From Osedax symbiont Rs2 (GTDB lineage Bacteria; Pseudomonadota; Gammaproteobacteria; Pseudomonadales; Balneatricaceae): a stretch of DNA of 34,534 nt. Under the pieces are notes generated by a model that was not told the origin of the DNA, ran no database searches, and saw nothing but the letters and a program-made list of their open reading frames with translations. The stretch lies in assembly GCA_000416315.1 (NCBI GenBank), contig ASZI01000138.1:1-34534 (forward strand). Reading direction: 5' to 3'. Shown here piece by piece: positions 8,591-17,903 of this stretch. The translations under genes were made by a program, and so were the position numbers. Position 1 is the stretch's first letter; every line of letters starts with the position of its first letter.

Positions 8591-11197
8591 TTAACTAATA
8601 GAAAGCTGCAACTTCCCGTGTTCAACATCTACCACCACCTTGTCAATTGAATCTCCTTCACTTAAACGCAGAATACACTCCTGCGCCAGCTTAGGCATCA
8701 GCGACCGATTGATGATTTGCTCTATCGCTCGTCCACCCGTAGTAGGGTCTATATTGCGTCCGACCACAAAATCAAGAAACTCATCGCTCCAACTGAAGCT
8801 CGCAGCGTACTGGTCCCTGAGCTTTTTCTCGATGCGACAAAGGTTGATCTCGGCAATTTTCTTTAATTCGTCTCCTTTCAGTGGATAGTAAGGAATCACA
8901 GTACACCTGCCCAAAAAAGCTGGCTTAAAGAATTTTTGCAGCTCTGGCCTGATCTGTTCTAATAATTCAGTGTTATCCGGTGCCTCTTCCTGCTGTTCGC
9001 AGATCTCACAGATGGCCTGGTCCGCGGCATTAGATGTCATAATAATGATAGTATTTCTAAAATCAACACTGCGTCCTTCACTGTCTTTGATATATCCTTT
9101 ATCGAATATTTGATAAAACATATCGTGCACACCTGAATGGGCTTTCTCCATTTCATCGAGCAGCAAAACGGAATAGGGATTGCGTCTGATCGCCTCAGTT
9201 AAGACTCCCCCCTCGCCAAAGCCAACGTATCCTGCCGGCGAACCTAATAACATTGAGATTTTGTGCTCTTCCTTAAATTCAGTCATGTTGATGACATTCA
9301 AGTTATCTGAACCGCCAAACCCCTGATCCGCCAGAGCCATTGCCGTCTCGGTTTTACCTACACCGCTGGGTCCGCACATAAGGAAGACCCCGACTGGTTT
9401 ACGACTATCGGTAAGGCCTGCCCTGGAGATGCGAATACTTTTAGACAATTCTGAAATGGCAGTATTTTGTCCTATAACTCGTTGATGCATTCCCTGCTCC
9501 ATCGACAACAGTTTCGCCACCTCATCTTTGACCATGCTGCCGGCGGGAATACCGGTCCAGTTCGATATAACTGCAGCAATTGTCTGCATATCTACAAGTG
9601 CATGCACCAGCGGTGTGCCCCCTTGCAACTCTTCAAGCTGCTCGCTGAGCTGCAATAACTGCTGCTGTTGTTGAGGGTCAACACTACCTTCTCTGTGCCC
9701 TGCCTGCAGTTGCTGATTCAAATCAATCAACTGTGTCACTAGATGTTGCTCATCCTGCCAACGCTGCTCTAATGCGACCAGCTCAGTGTCCAGCAGGCTA
9801 ATACGCTGCTGCATTTCTTCAATGAATTCGCCGTCGCTACCGAACACTGCCTGCTCTGTTTGCAGCGCCTGTAATTCACTGTTCATATAAGATATTTTTT
9901 GTTGCAGCTGTTCCAATGCTTCAGGTTTGGCACCTTGAGTCAAGGCAATGCGTGCCGAGGCGGTGTCGAGTAAACTGATCGCCTTATCCGGTAGTTGACG
10001 TGCGGGAAGATAGCGCACCGACAACTTTACCGCCGCCTCTATGGCGTCCTCACGTATAAACACGCCGTGATGATCACTGAGAGACCTGGCGACCCCCCGT
10101 AACATCTGTATCGCATCTTGTTCGTTCGGTTCTTCGATTTTAACAACCTGGAAACGTCGGGTCAGTGCCGGATCTTTCTCAAAATACTTTTTATACTCAG
10201 CCCAGGTCGTCGCCGCCAGTGTTTTAAATTCTCCGCGAGCCAAAGCCGGCTTAAGTAGATTTGCCGCATCATTTTGCCCCGCCGCTCCTCCGGCACCAAT
10301 CAATGTGTGGGCTTCATCAATGAACATGATTATCGGAACATCCGCGCTCTTGACTTCGTTGATCACGTCTTTTAAGCGATTTTCAAACTCACCTTTGATG
10401 CTGGCGCCCGCTTGTAACAAACCCAGGTCTAAGGTGTGCAATTCCACCCCCTGCAGAGCTGGCGGCACTTCATTGGCAATAATTCTAAGAGCCAACCCCT
10501 CTACTACTGCGGTTTTTCCGACTCCAGGTTCACCGACCAGAATAGGGTTATTTTGACGCTTGCGGCAGAGTATATCTATCGCCATCCTAACTTCTGAGTT
10601 ACGCCCTGAAATTGGATCGATTTTGCCATCGCGTGCCTGTGCAGTAAGGTTTACCGTGTATTTATCCAGCGCACACTCACCACTGACTGAACCGGCAGAA
10701 TTTGCACCGGCGCTAGCGGATGCGTTAGCCGCTGAAATTTTTAGCTTGGCTATTTGCCCTTGCAGTGCTTCAACTGATACATTCTGCAAGGCCTTTAAAC
10801 TAAGCTTCCTGATACCAAAACTATCTGTTTGCAGCAGCGCCAGGATTAAGTGCAGCGCCACTATCTGCCCTTGATTGAAGTTCACCGATGCTAGCATCCA
10901 GGCATCTTCAATCAAATCACTGAGATTTTTACTGACACTAGGCTGAGTTTGAGCGGCTTGACTCAAGCCCTCAAGTCGCATTGTCAGTTCCGCCAGCAGG
11001 GCGTCCTGATCCACTTTTTGCTGTGTAAACAACTCAATTACCGCCGCATCTTTAAGCAGCAGTATCTGCACTAACCAGTGCTCGATCTCAATTACCGGGG
11101 CATTTTTGTTCATTGCCGCTCCGGCCGCTTGCTCTAGCGCCGTTCTTAAATTAGGGTCTAGTTTGGCAACTAAATTACTCAGTTGAATCTGCGACAT
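8591..11197 (-). CDS. tssH: TssH (ClpV), T6SS sheath-disassembly AAA+ ATPase
   Basis: ClpV is a hexameric AAA+ ATPase that pulls apart the contracted TssB/TssC sheath for reuse. I place the start at ATG 11197 (868 residues, MSQIQLSNLVAKLDPN), because it has GGTGG just upstream and follows the tssG stop by eight bases; the longer frame to 11263 overlaps tssG and begins with non-family sequence. In this numbering there is an N-terminal Clp_N-like region (about 10-160), Walker A1 GEPGVGKT at 222-229, Walker B1 IIMFIDEAHT at 289-298, a coiled-coil middle domain (about 420-530), Walker A2 GPSGVGKT at 609-616, and a C-terminal AAA lid. Both ATPase sites look intact. Confidence 0.95.
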   Translation of the reverse strand: MSQIQLSNLVAKLDPNLRTALEQAAGAAMNKNAPVIEIEHWLVQILLLKDAAVIELFTQQKVDQDALLAELTMRLEGLSQAAQTQPSVSKNLSDLIEDAWMLASVNFNQGQIVALHLILALLQTDSFGIRKLSLKALQNVSVEALQGQIAKLKISAANASASAGANSAGSVSGECALDKYTVNLTAQARDGKIDPISGRNSEVRMAIDILCRKRQNNPILVGEPGVGKTAVVEGLALRIIANEVPPALQGVELHTLDLGLLQAGASIKGEFENRLKDVINEVKSADVPIIMFIDEAHTLIGAGGAAGQNDAANLLKPALARGEFKTLAATTWAEYKKYFEKDPALTRRFQVVKIEEPNEQDAIQMLRGVARSLSDHHGVFIREDAIEAAVKLSVRYLPARQLPDKAISLLDTASARIALTQGAKPEALEQLQQKISYMNSELQALQTEQAVFGSDGEFIEEMQQRISLLDTELVALEQRWQDEQHLVTQLIDLNQQLQAGHREGSVDPQQQQQLLQLSEQLEELQGGTPLVHALVDMQTIAAVISNWTGIPAGSMVKDEVAKLLSMEQGMHQRVIGQNTAISELSKSIRISRAGLTDSRKPVGVFLMCGPSGVGKTETAMALADQGFGGSDNLNVINMTEFKEEHKISMLLGSPAGYVGFGEGGVLTEAIRRNPYSVLLLDEMEKAHSGVHDMFYQIFDKGYIKDSEGRSVDFRNTIIIMTSNAADQAICEICEQQEEAPDNTELLEQIRPELQKFFKPAFLGRCTVIPYYPLKGDELKKIAEINLCRIEKKLRDQYAASFSWSDEFLDFVVGRNIDPTTGGRAIEQIINRSLMPKLAQECILRLSEGDSIDKVVVDVEHGKLQLSIS

Positions 11198-11205
11198 CTG
11201 ACCAC

Positions 11206-12162
11206 CTATCCTTGTATTAACATTTGTTGAAGTGCATCGGGTCTGCGCCCTGGGGCCAGACAATTAGACTCACCCAAGCGCAGCGCACAGTCTCTATTTG
11301 AGGACAGCTGAGGCTCGGCGAGAAATTCTCTTTTTACGTAAAAATACATTCTTATTGGATTAAACTCGCGCATATACAGTTCTACTGTGCGCTGTAACGC
11401 TTTAGCAAAAGATTTGTCCGCCGCTATTTGCAGATATTGCTTGCGACTATCCGGGCACACCCTTATTTCCAGACTCTTGCCTTGAAGTTGACAGGTTTTT
11501 CCCAGACACATTCCCCTGCCCAAACTGTTATTGGTGGCCTGCGCTGCACTCATTTGCGACAAGCTTGATTTAGGCAGCAAATGATGTGTTTTAAGCAGCA
11601 CTCTAACTTCAATCTGCAGTTGAAAATAACTGCTCAATAGTTGCTTAAGGGCCTGTAAATTCTTACTTTTTTGCCCAATCAGCACTGAGTATGACATCAG
11701 GCCATTTAGATACTGATCACTGTCAGGCAGTGCCGCTAAGGCACACAGGGCATTGCGCTGTGGAAAACGCGTCAGCTGAGGCCCGTCACAGCGCTCCTGC
11801 TCCTCACGTAGCAATAAATTATTTCTCTCCAACCCTGTAATATAGAGTTGATAATAGCGGTGATTGAAGATATTTAAAAAGTCTAGTAACGCGTAGTTGT
11901 CGGTGTGTAAGCTAGCCAGCAGCTGCTCGTAAATGTAATCGGGCAAGACACTCTTCGCCCCCGCTAACGCCTCCATTGCCAGCTTTATTTTCATCCCCTT
12001 TGAAGACGCACTGACACTTTGCACTTGTCTTAAACTATTGTGCGGCATGTCCTCCACTGCAAAGCTAAGTCGACCCTTTTGCGCACTGTGGCGCAGTATA
12101 CGAACCACTTGAATTAAGTCGAAGCGGCCAGGCTCTGAGCTTAATTTCTCTATTATAGACAT
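11206..12162 (-). CDS. tssG: TssG, T6SS baseplate wedge protein
   Basis: TssG forms the baseplate wedge with TssF and TssE. The 318-residue protein has family features: an N-terminal FDLIQVVRILRH (the usual F.F.QaVRLLE block), YALLDFLNIFNHRYYQLY near residue 90, and the C-terminal half with GRGMCLGKTC and a closing arginine-rich section. The ATG lies inside the end of tssF (10-base overlap), indicating translational coupling. The gene order E-F-G-H is standard. Confidence 0.93.
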   Translation of the reverse strand: MSIIEKLSSEPGRFDLIQVVRILRHSAQKGRLSFAVEDMPHNSLRQVQSVSASSKGMKIKLAMEALAGAKSVLPDYIYEQLLASLHTDNYALLDFLNIFNHRYYQLYITGLERNNLLLREEQERCDGPQLTRFPQRNALCALAALPDSDQYLNGLMSYSVLIGQKSKNLQALKQLLSSYFQLQIEVRVLLKTHHLLPKSSLSQMSAAQATNNSLGRGMCLGKTCQLQGKSLEIRVCPDSRKQYLQIAADKSFAKALQRTVELYMREFNPIRMYFYVKREFLAEPQLSSNRDCALRLGESNCLAPGRRPDALQQMLIQG

Positions 12163-13934
12163 GCTTGACTGCCGTGCACTGCATCAAATCGCTTTACAAA
12201 ACTGTCATCACCGAAGTGCTTTAACTCCAATTGCACAAACCGATCATAACTGCAAAACTGTTGAAAAAATACATTCAGCCCCTCGCTGAATACGCTGTGC
12301 TTCCCCGCCAGCAACTGTCGGTCCAAAGTGACATTAATCTGGCTACCGGTAGTAAATATAGGCTGTTCACAGACTTGAATGGTCGCTACCTTAGGCTGGT
12401 AAGAGACTTTCTTAATTGAACTAATTTGCTGACACTCGCGCCCCTGATTGCACAGCGACAATATGTCACACAGCGATTTCTCCGGCTGATCACTTTGCAT
12501 CAGTGAAATGAAATTGGCATTGAGCAGGGAGATGAATCGCCAATAGATGTTATCATCAAGATCCGGGTACTGAGGCGCACTCGGGACGGCAGCTACCAAA
12601 AGCTCCCCGGGAAGGTCTATATTGGATAAGTTTTCAACACTGCTATGCGCTGCGATCAAACAAGCTGTGCGACCGTTCCCACACCACAGATCCATCGCCA
12701 AGGTAATGTTTTCTCTCTGTAATTCAGCCTTATCTAAGGTGACACTGATCTCTACTTCCCGATCCCCCTGGATGTTCCACTTAGTCCTGCTTAGCCACTG
12801 TCTGTTGGTAATGTCGTCAGCGTAGCGGTTTTTGTAAAGCTGTGGCAATTTGCTCTGACCATAGGCATTAATCTCATAAACTGCGGCCACACTGATAACT
12901 TCGACTTTTGACTGTGCATCTGCATCACCAATCACCGGCATCGCCAGCGCGCTGGCATCGTAACTGAGCGGCTCAGCAGATTGCATAAACCTATTGATGG
13001 CGGGCACTGTGTAGAGAGAGAACACCTGGCGCCCAAACAGTCGCAAGAACTCTGCCGGAAGCTTCTCTACATAGATATTGAGTAACAGTTGATTTTCATT
13101 AAAACTCTGCAGCTGTTCACCTAAACCAGTAATTTTAAAATAGGCACTTTTGTCTGCATAACTAAAATAGTCTCTGAGTAAGTCGTAGCCGCTAAAATGA
13201 TTGTCGTATTTAGCCAACCACTGAAAACCGGATTCAGTAACGCGGTTTTGCATAGCACTCAAAGGTACGCCCGCGTGTCTCTTTCCCTGCGTATCGGAGA
13301 CCGAAATATTGACAGTTTGTTCCAACAGCAACTCAACCAGTATCTGGGAGTCCCCCTGAAAGCCATTCACATAAAATTCAAAATCGCCCAACTGCATCTG
13401 CTTAAAAGACGCTTTAGGGTCTGCACAGTTCAACTGTAGTTGAATCACAGCTTCTGCACCTTTCACATCTAAGGGCGGCAAAATGGAAAAGGGGGCAGCT
13501 TGAGCGCTGACATCACCGAGGTAATAGGGGTAAATATTAAGGTCACAGACCGTACTGAATTGACAGTAGCTCTCATCTTCCAGCTGTACCTGCACTAAGC
13601 TGCTGGCTGGTAGCTGAGTATTTTCCTTCATGGTTGCCAGGTCGGGCTGCAATCGCAGCGGAAAATAACTGGGAACTACTTCTATCAGGCCTGGATAGAG
13701 TATCGACAACAAATCTTGGACCAATTCGGGTAGCTGTTGATCTAAACGTTGCTCAGTTTTGGCGGTCAACAGCGCCATCCCCTCTATCAGGCGACTTATA
13801 TTGGGGTCTTCTACACTGTTGCGATTGATCTGTAAGTGGCTGGCTTCTTGCGGGTGGAGATTCGAAAATTCGCCAAGCGACTTTCGCACATAGGCGAGTT
13901 CTCTCTCGTAATAGCGCATCGATTGATCAGACAA
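12153..13934 (-). CDS. tssF: TssF, T6SS baseplate wedge protein
   Basis: TssF (593 residues) is the large wedge subunit of the T6SS baseplate. The N-terminus MRYYERELAYVRKSLGEF is the family signature, followed by DPNISRLIEGMALLTAKTEQ and LPELVQDLLSILYPGLIEVVPS, both typical. No membrane segments are present. The start is uncertain between TTG at 13934, with AGGAG and GGAA upstream and an 8-base overlap with tssE, and ATG at 13919, which begins directly at MRYYEREL but has no clear Shine-Dalgarno. I keep the TTG. Confidence 0.94.
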   Translation of the reverse strand: MSDQSMRYYERELAYVRKSLGEFSNLHPQEASHLQINRNSVEDPNISRLIEGMALLTAKTEQRLDQQLPELVQDLLSILYPGLIEVVPSYFPLRLQPDLATMKENTQLPASSLVQVQLEDESYCQFSTVCDLNIYPYYLGDVSAQAAPFSILPPLDVKGAEAVIQLQLNCADPKASFKQMQLGDFEFYVNGFQGDSQILVELLLEQTVNISVSDTQGKRHAGVPLSAMQNRVTESGFQWLAKYDNHFSGYDLLRDYFSYADKSAYFKITGLGEQLQSFNENQLLLNIYVEKLPAEFLRLFGRQVFSLYTVPAINRFMQSAEPLSYDASALAMPVIGDADAQSKVEVISVAAVYEINAYGQSKLPQLYKNRYADDITNRQWLSRTKWNIQGDREVEISVTLDKAELQRENITLAMDLWCGNGRTACLIAAHSSVENLSNIDLPGELLVAAVPSAPQYPDLDDNIYWRFISLLNANFISLMQSDQPEKSLCDILSLCNQGRECQQISSIKKVSYQPKVATIQVCEQPIFTTGSQINVTLDRQLLAGKHSVFSEGLNVFFQQFCSYDRFVQLELKHFGDDSFVKRFDAVHGSQACL

Positions 13935-14355
13935 ATTCCTGCTCCTGCAATTGTGCTTGCTGCTTACTCAGATCAATGCTCGAAGAAAAAGTTAATTCCT
14001 GCGATCCCCTATCGGTGAGCAGTTGTGCCTCCACTGAAAAATTGATCCGGTTGTGCTTTTCGTCTCTGCCCAGTACTTCAACACTTATCATCGTCAACCG
14101 CGGTTCATAGGACTTAATCCAATGCTCTATCTGTCGTGCAAAAATAGCGGGATCAGTTTGATTACTCAAGGTTTGAAAATCATTCAGACCGAAACATAAA
14201 TTCGAGCGCTGCACTTGTTTAAATTGTGGCGCGACTTTTACTAGCGGCGCTTCACTACTAAACAGGGCACAGAGCTGATACTGCACTGCAGCCACCTGCT
14301 CTGCCACTCCTTGTGGCCCCGGTTGTTCACTGAGGAATGCTTGCCAAAAAATCAT
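13927..14355 (-). CDS. tssE: TssE (gp25-like), T6SS baseplate protein
   Basis: TssE is the phage gp25-like lysozyme-fold protein that starts sheath polymerisation at the baseplate. The 142-residue length is normal. The motif SYEPRL at about residues 88-93 matches the conserved EPR triad of gp25-like proteins, and LCFGLNDFQTLS is the usual upstream block. The ATG has AAAGGG upstream and lies two bases after the stop of the tssC-like gene; the 3' end overlaps tssF. Confidence 0.93.
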   Translation of the reverse strand: MIFWQAFLSEQPGPQGVAEQVAAVQYQLCALFSSEAPLVKVAPQFKQVQRSNLCFGLNDFQTLSNQTDPAIFARQIEHWIKSYEPRLTMISVEVLGRDEKHNRINFSVEAQLLTDRGSQELTFSSSIDLSKQQAQLQEQEFV

Positions 14356-14357
14356 TT

Positions 14358-15776
14358 TTACCCTTTTTCTTTGAATGACAAATTGCCGAGATCTGTCGAT
14401 AGTAATATTTCACCGCAGTGGCGATCAAATTGATATTGAGGCTGAATCAGCAACTCACAGACAAAGCGCCCTCCTGTGCCATCCTCAATTTCTCGAACTT
14501 TAACTTTGCCTTTATTTAACGGGTATTTTGCCAAGGTTTTTTCGTCCGCGCCCTGCAGATTACTACTGTAGTCATCTATCCAGTTTCTGAGAAAGTTCTG
14601 ACACTCTGAAACAGTATCAAAGCTGCCAATCATGTTGCGAATTTGAACTTTTAAATAATGGGCAATTCGGCAGCTCATCAATATAGCCTGTATCTGGCCG
14701 GCCACTTTTTCCTCTTCACTTTGCTGTGGTTGCCAAACTGACTGATTACCATAAAAAAAATATTTATCCGTCATAGGGCTATGACAAACCGGAATAAAAC
14801 CGCGCTCTAAATAGAAACGTGCCAGTCCACCAAATAATTGAATTTCTGGAACGGGCTGTTGAAGTGAGGAATCAAAATTTGCATTTTCGGGGCCGTTAAT
14901 TATAGCTCCCTGGTACTTTTCTTGCCAGCGAGATTTCATAAAGCCAAACCAACCTATACGGTTGAATTCACGTATCGCTATACTGGCAAAGGCAAAGGCC
15001 GCATTTCCCCATAGTCCCTGTGCTACACCGGACTGTTCATCGAAGACAAAGCCGATTTTTAGTCGTTTATAGGGTGCTCGCTGCAGTATTTTTGGCATCA
15101 CTAAAGCGATAAACTTCATCTCTGGCTGCAAGCGCATACGCCTCCAGCCGTCGAAGTCAGGTCCATCCAATATTTTACCAACACGGCGGGGGTCACTGAT
15201 CCAGCCTGCGCCTGACTCACCAAAAAAACTATCACTGATGGTTAATGTAAACGGACACAGACAAGACTGCCCCAACAGTGCCAACAACTCCAAGGTATAA
15301 ATATCGTCAAATTCATCCTCGTGACCCATTTCCATTGAGATAGGGTGGTCTACCACAAACATCCCGAAGGGCTCGCCACCTAAAGTATTGAGTTCACGGT
15401 TACCAATAAAGTTATAAAGACAGCTGCGATCAATCGAGCTCGATGTATTTAAATCGTGAGCTATTTCAGACCAACTCACATCCAACATTTTAATTTTGAC
15501 TCTGCGCCCGGCACTCGGAATAGTGGCAATGCTGTGTAAATTACGCCACAGGGACTCCAGCGCAACGAACTCATCCTTGGCCAAAACTGTACTTAGCTGT
15601 TTTGACAAACGCTGATCAAGAACAGCCAGCCACTGCAAGATCCGCATTTTGAATGCTTGCGGGCTCTGTACTGCGCCGACATCGATGCGGGCGATCAGAG
15701 CGATGGCATCGCGTAAAAAACTGTCCTTTTGCCGATCTAAACTATTGAATTCTTGCTGCCAGTGCTCTGCAAACAT
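14358..15776 (-). CDS. Second TssC/VipB-like sheath protein (tssC paralog)
   Basis: This 472-residue protein belongs to the same large-subunit sheath family as the next gene upstream. Matching blocks are LDQRLSKQLSTVLAKDEF (TssC: IDRQMSKQLSAVMQKEQF), LGGEPFGMFVVDH (TssC: AGGEPYGLLLGDY) and MPKILQRAPYKR (TssC: LPQTLARLPYGD). It is full length but strongly diverged. Its first 35 residues differ from TssC and lack the helix (SILDRAIAATTQ in TssC) corresponding to the ClpV-recognised N-terminal segment of VipB. It is separated from tssC by 110 bases that hold a terminator-like hairpin, and sits two bases before tssE. It could be a minor sheath or baseplate-proximal component; that is inference. 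AAAGGTG lies rather far (about 13 bases) from its ATG. Confidence 0.88.
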   Translation of the reverse strand: MFAEHWQQEFNSLDRQKDSFLRDAIALIARIDVGAVQSPQAFKMRILQWLAVLDQRLSKQLSTVLAKDEFVALESLWRNLHSIATIPSAGRRVKIKMLDVSWSEIAHDLNTSSSIDRSCLYNFIGNRELNTLGGEPFGMFVVDHPISMEMGHEDEFDDIYTLELLALLGQSCLCPFTLTISDSFFGESGAGWISDPRRVGKILDGPDFDGWRRMRLQPEMKFIALVMPKILQRAPYKRLKIGFVFDEQSGVAQGLWGNAAFAFASIAIREFNRIGWFGFMKSRWQEKYQGAIINGPENANFDSSLQQPVPEIQLFGGLARFYLERGFIPVCHSPMTDKYFFYGNQSVWQPQQSEEEKVAGQIQAILMSCRIAHYLKVQIRNMIGSFDTVSECQNFLRNWIDDYSSNLQGADEKTLAKYPLNKGKVKVREIEDGTGGRFVCELLIQPQYQFDRHCGEILLSTDLGNLSFKEKG

Positions 15777-15849
15777 AGATTAATCATCACACCTTTAATC
15801 AGTCATAAATTATGTCTTTCTGCCAGCCACTATTGAGCAATGGTTGATT

Positions 15850-15876
15850 AAAAAGAAGAGCCCCCAACGGGTGCTC
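15850..15876 (-). terminator. Terminator-like hairpin after tssC, within the T6SS operon
   Basis: On the minus strand, 11 bases after the tssC stop, GAGCACCC-GTT-GGGGGCTC forms an 8-bp stem with one A-G mismatch. TTCTTTTT follows. This resembles a rho-independent terminator. Because operon genes continue downstream, it probably acts as a partial terminator or as a 3'-end stabiliser that lets hcp-tssB-tssC outnumber later products. Confidence 0.65.
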
Positions 15877-15886
15877 GTCAGCCAGT

Positions 15887-17368
15887 TTAACCTGGTATTT
15901 TTGTAACCATTCTGACAGAAGTAGTCAATTCTTCTAACTGCAGCCAGGGCCTTAAGTACGCCACTGCCGAGTAGGCCCCTGGCTTACCTGGCTGTTCGAC
16001 AACGTCTATACGTGATTCGCAGAGCGGCGTCTTAGATCTCTCCAAATTGCCTATCGCCCCCGAATTGGTATATTGATCGATCCAAGTCTGCAAATCCTTC
16101 TTAATATCTTCCGCCTCTTTGTTCGATCCCAACATATCTCTGCCCATTACTTTCAGGAAGTGTGCAATCCTGCTGCTGGCCATTATATATGGGAGTCTTG
16201 CCGAGATGGCGGCGTTGCCGGTTGCATCAGGATCGGTGAAAGTCTTAGGTTTTTGGGTTGTTTGCCCACCAATAAACACTGCGTAGTTACTATTTTTGTA
16301 ATGCACCAGAGGCAAGAAACCTAAATCGCTTAACTCTTTTTCACGCTCGTCTGTCAAATTAACTTCTGTCGGACACTGTTGCTGGATATCTCCCGCCTCA
16401 GACTTAAAAGTCAAGTTTGGTAAATTTTCAACCTTGCCACCATTATCCATGCCGCGGATAGAAGTACACCAGCCGGACGCGGTGTAAGATTGTGTCATCT
16501 TCAAGCCTAAATCAAAGGCTGCGTTAGACCATACCAACTGATCATTACTGCTGGGCTTTGGATTGCCTTCAGCGTCGCTAGCAAGCTCTTCATAGTCGAA
16601 AGACTTAGTCCCCAAACCCTTGTCTCCGTATGGAAGACGGGCCAGAGTTTGTGGCAGAGTCAGAGACACATAGCGAGCATCGTCGCTTTCTCTGAAGGCA
16701 TTCCAGGAGGCATAGGCAGGAGAGTCGAATCCTGCAGCAACGGGTTTGCCTTCACTAAAAGTGTTAAAGCTGTCGTATTCAAACATCTCCGGGTTGGCCG
16801 CGGCAATAAATGGCGCGTGACTTGCCGCCGCTGTCTCACCTAAGTAGCGCAGCAGAGCAACATCTTCATCTTTGTGGGAAAAAGTATAATCACCCAGCAA
16901 CAATCCGTATGGCTCTCCTCCGGCGGTGCCGAATTCCTTTTGGTAGAGTGCATCAAATAGCGGGCTGCGATCGACTGCCGGGGCATCTTCGAACTGATCA
17001 ATCAATTCTTCTTTGTTGAAATCAACCAGTTTGATTTTCAAACTAGCGCCCAACTCACTTTCTTTGACCAGTTTATTCAAGCCGCGCCAGGAGCCTTCAA
17101 GACGGCGAAACTGCTCTTTTTGCATAACAGCGGAGAGCTGCTTTGACATTTGCCTGTCAATTTCTGCAATCGCATTTTCAATTGTCTTAGTGACATTTTT
17201 ATCCCAGACCACTGTCCCTGACAGCGCCTGCTCTGCCAGCACAGAAAAAAGATCTTTGGTGGTATCTTGCGGTGTCTGGGTTGTGGCTGCAATGGCGCGA
17301 TCTAAAATACTTAAGGTTTCAACTTGCGCCGCTTCACCCTGATTCGCTTGCTGTTCTTCAGTACTCAC
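15887..17368 (-). CDS. tssC: TssC (VipB), T6SS contractile sheath large subunit
   Basis: TssC pairs with TssB to build the contractile sheath around the Hcp tube in the cytoplasm. The 493 residues are the normal length. The N-terminal helix SILDRAIAATTQ (about 20-31) corresponds to the ClpV-recognition region of VipB. Conserved blocks include WRGLNKLV near 95, GGEPYGLLLGDY near 150, LARLPYGDKGLGTKSFDYEE near 240, and ISARLPYIMASSRIAHFLKV near 395. The start is GTG at 17368, four-base overlap with the tssB stop, and carries a near-perfect Shine-Dalgarno (AAGGAGGTG). Confidence 0.96.
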   Translation of the reverse strand: MSTEEQQANQGEAAQVETLSILDRAIAATTQTPQDTTKDLFSVLAEQALSGTVVWDKNVTKTIENAIAEIDRQMSKQLSAVMQKEQFRRLEGSWRGLNKLVKESELGASLKIKLVDFNKEELIDQFEDAPAVDRSPLFDALYQKEFGTAGGEPYGLLLGDYTFSHKDEDVALLRYLGETAAASHAPFIAAANPEMFEYDSFNTFSEGKPVAAGFDSPAYASWNAFRESDDARYVSLTLPQTLARLPYGDKGLGTKSFDYEELASDAEGNPKPSSNDQLVWSNAAFDLGLKMTQSYTASGWCTSIRGMDNGGKVENLPNLTFKSEAGDIQQQCPTEVNLTDEREKELSDLGFLPLVHYKNSNYAVFIGGQTTQKPKTFTDPDATGNAAISARLPYIMASSRIAHFLKVMGRDMLGSNKEAEDIKKDLQTWIDQYTNSGAIGNLERSKTPLCESRIDVVEQPGKPGAYSAVAYLRPWLQLEELTTSVRMVTKIPG

Positions 17369-17871
17369 TCTCCACCTCCTTGAGGCTCTACACCTAATTC
17401 GCTGGACAGCGCTGAAATCGCATCCGCATCTTGTAATACTTCTTTAAGCAACTTTTCAAGATCTCTGGACTTATCTGACTTGGAGAGCAAAGTTTTCAAC
17501 TGGCTGCGAGTCTCCGCCAATTTCTTTAGTGCATCAACTTTATCAACTATCGCATCCGGCTCGAAATCTTTAATCGAATTAAAAGATAAATTTACCGCAA
17601 ATTCACTGTCATCATCAGATAAAGTATTGTCTACTTTCATCTTTAGCTCTGGTCCAACACGCTTCATCACAGTGTCAAAGTTATCCTTGTCCACTTGATA
17701 AAATGTGCGGTCTTCCAGCTCTTCCTTATCATCTTTATCAGCGGAGAAATCCCCCATTACCCCTACCACAAAAGGTAATTCTTTGGTTTCTACCGCTCCG
17801 TTTGTTTCAACATCGTAAGTGATGCTGACACGGTTTTTACTCACCCGCTTATGCTGCGAATTTAAAGCCAT
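17365..17871 (-). CDS. tssB: TssB (VipA), T6SS contractile sheath small subunit
   Basis: TssB (168 residues) is the small sheath subunit. Family features are RVSITYDVETNGAVETKELP at the N-terminus, the FVVGVMGDFSADKDD block, DRTFYQVDKDNFDTVMKRV, and the C-terminal helix with LKTLLSKSDKSRDLEKLLKE. A strong Shine-Dalgarno (AAGGAG, about seven bases before ATG) suggests high translation. It follows hcp by 32 bases and overlaps tssC. Confidence 0.96.
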   Translation of the reverse strand: MALNSQHKRVSKNRVSITYDVETNGAVETKELPFVVGVMGDFSADKDDKEELEDRTFYQVDKDNFDTVMKRVGPELKMKVDNTLSDDDSEFAVNLSFNSIKDFEPDAIVDKVDALKKLAETRSQLKTLLSKSDKSRDLEKLLKEVLQDADAISALSSELGVEPQGGGE

Positions 17872-17903
17872 GACCTATCTCCTTCCCGATTATTCAGCGG
17901 CTA

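Noticed and set aside
11198..11263. 22-codon N-terminal extension of tssH
   Set aside because: It overlaps tssG, does not resemble ClpV N-termini, and a better start with a Shine-Dalgarno lies at 11197.
14358..17368. tssC and the second tssC-like gene as one gene broken by a frameshift
   Set aside because: Each is full length with its own start and stop, and each contains the complete set of core sheath blocks.
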